From contig CAVZQE010000005.1 in NCBI GenBank assembly GCA_963777325.1, positions 197,725 through 261,724 on the forward strand: 64,000 nucleotides of DNA, written 5' to 3'. Shown here one piece after another: positions 63,513-64,000 of this stretch. The stretch's first letter is position 1, and every line of letters begins with the position of its first letter. Source of the DNA: JAFAXA01 sp963777325 (GTDB taxonomy: Bacteria; Pseudomonadota; Alphaproteobacteria; Acetobacterales; Acetobacteraceae). Both the position numbers and the translations under genes were made by a program. The notes under the pieces were generated by a model. That model did no database searches. It had not been told where the DNA came from and saw only the letters and a program-made list of their open reading frames with translations.

Positions 63513-64000
63513 GCGTGGGACGTAGCGGGGCGCCCCGCGCATGGGAAGCCTCGGCGTCGCGCCCTCGGCGACGGAGCGCCCGCGGCTGCCGTGGGCGCGG
63601 TTACCCAAAACGTTAGTATTTTTCGTGTTAGCAGAGCTGCCGAGTAGAGACTGGCGAGGTCAGCGGGTGGGTTGGCAGGACCAGGGTCGGCAAGAGCATG
63701 GATGGTCGGGGACGGCACAGCCCCGGACAAGCCAAGAGACGCATCCAGCCGCGACGCGCTGCTCGGCTCCAATGGACTGCTCAGCGCGCTCGAGCAGCCG
63801 CCCATGGTTCCGTTGCCGCTTCGCCGCCCTCGCTCCGGAAGCGCGCCGAAGCACAGAATGGTGCGAGTAATCTCGCGCGTTTGACAGAGTTGCTGACGCC
63901 TGGAGCCACGGCGGCAAGCTCGGGCAGCCGGAGTTCGCGGAACGGTTCTTCGGGCGCGCGGCGGACGAAGCGATCGTTGCGAAGCTGCGCGACGCCGCCC
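63513..64000. other. right-edge interval without a supported gene
   Basis: It holds the presumed promoter of the acylase operon. An AT-rich patch, aaaacgttagtatttttcg near 63607-63625, is the best candidate promoter or operator. From 63871 to the edge the plus strand is open and reads DAWSHGGKLGQPEFAERFFG, with AADEAIVAKLRDAA after it, but no start codon precedes it and the opposite strand is also open, so I do not call a gene. Confidence 0.4.

Overview
The window is high-G+C chromosomal DNA of an alphaproteobacterium. Support comes from the rpoH - rluD - small membrane protein (DUF6476-like) neighbourhood, a DUF1194 protein, an ATE1-type aminoacyl-transferase, a eukaryotic-type NADP isocitrate dehydrogenase and frequent GTG/TTG starts with 4-nt stop/start overlaps. 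A Rhodospirillales (perhaps Acetobacteraceae-like) origin is my inference; no marker here fixes the genus.

Layout. 1-4.4 kb: IS630 transposase remnant, frameshifted aldo/keto reductase, DUF1194 protein, lone ParD-like antitoxin, crotonase, unknown membrane protein. 4.5-6.5 kb: division-site genes minC-minD-minE. 6.5-11 kb (minus strand): a cobalamin-type uptake operon of CDF transporter, binding protein, permease, ATPase, TonB-like protein and PduO-type adenosyltransferase. 11.2-13.9 kb: cytochrome b561 and two peptide-ABC ATPases without permeases. 13.9-16.4 kb: rpoH with a clear terminator, rluD, DUF6476-like gene. 16.4-18.6 kb: a small mobile island with an IS flanked by a 19-bp direct repeat, tRNA-Glu and a VapBC-type pair.

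18.7-43.9 kb is the main accessory region: a large exopolysaccharide/exosortase (XrtA, PEP-CTERM) locus. It has precursor synthesis (epimerase, initiating sugar transferase), five glycosyltransferase or sugar-transferase genes, export and chain-length control (Wza-like lipoprotein, GumC-like protein, tyrosine autokinase, TIGR03016 outer-membrane protein, secretion ATPase), modification (deacetylase, FemAB), an exosortase A fused to an EpsI domain, and regulation/assembly by PrsK-PrsR-PrsT, ending with an Fsr-like MFS pump. A tRNA lies between the two divergent arms. No PEP-CTERM substrate protein is encoded in the window.

43.9-64 kb returns to housekeeping and stress genes: icd, a hybrid sensor kinase, an SDR and O-acetylhomoserine sulfhydrylase next to a (CT)19 microsatellite, two small disordered proteins, an EAL protein, rpmJ, an isochorismatase-like hydrolase, the prkA-yeaH-spoVR stress operon, an MlaC-like protein and an operon of penicillin acylase, RDD protein and ATE-type transferase.

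A feature of the whole window is that at least eight recognisable genes, including rluD and several exosortase-locus genes, are each broken by a single-base indel, most explained by one extra base. This looks more like residual assembly error than decay, and should be settled before those genes are called dead.
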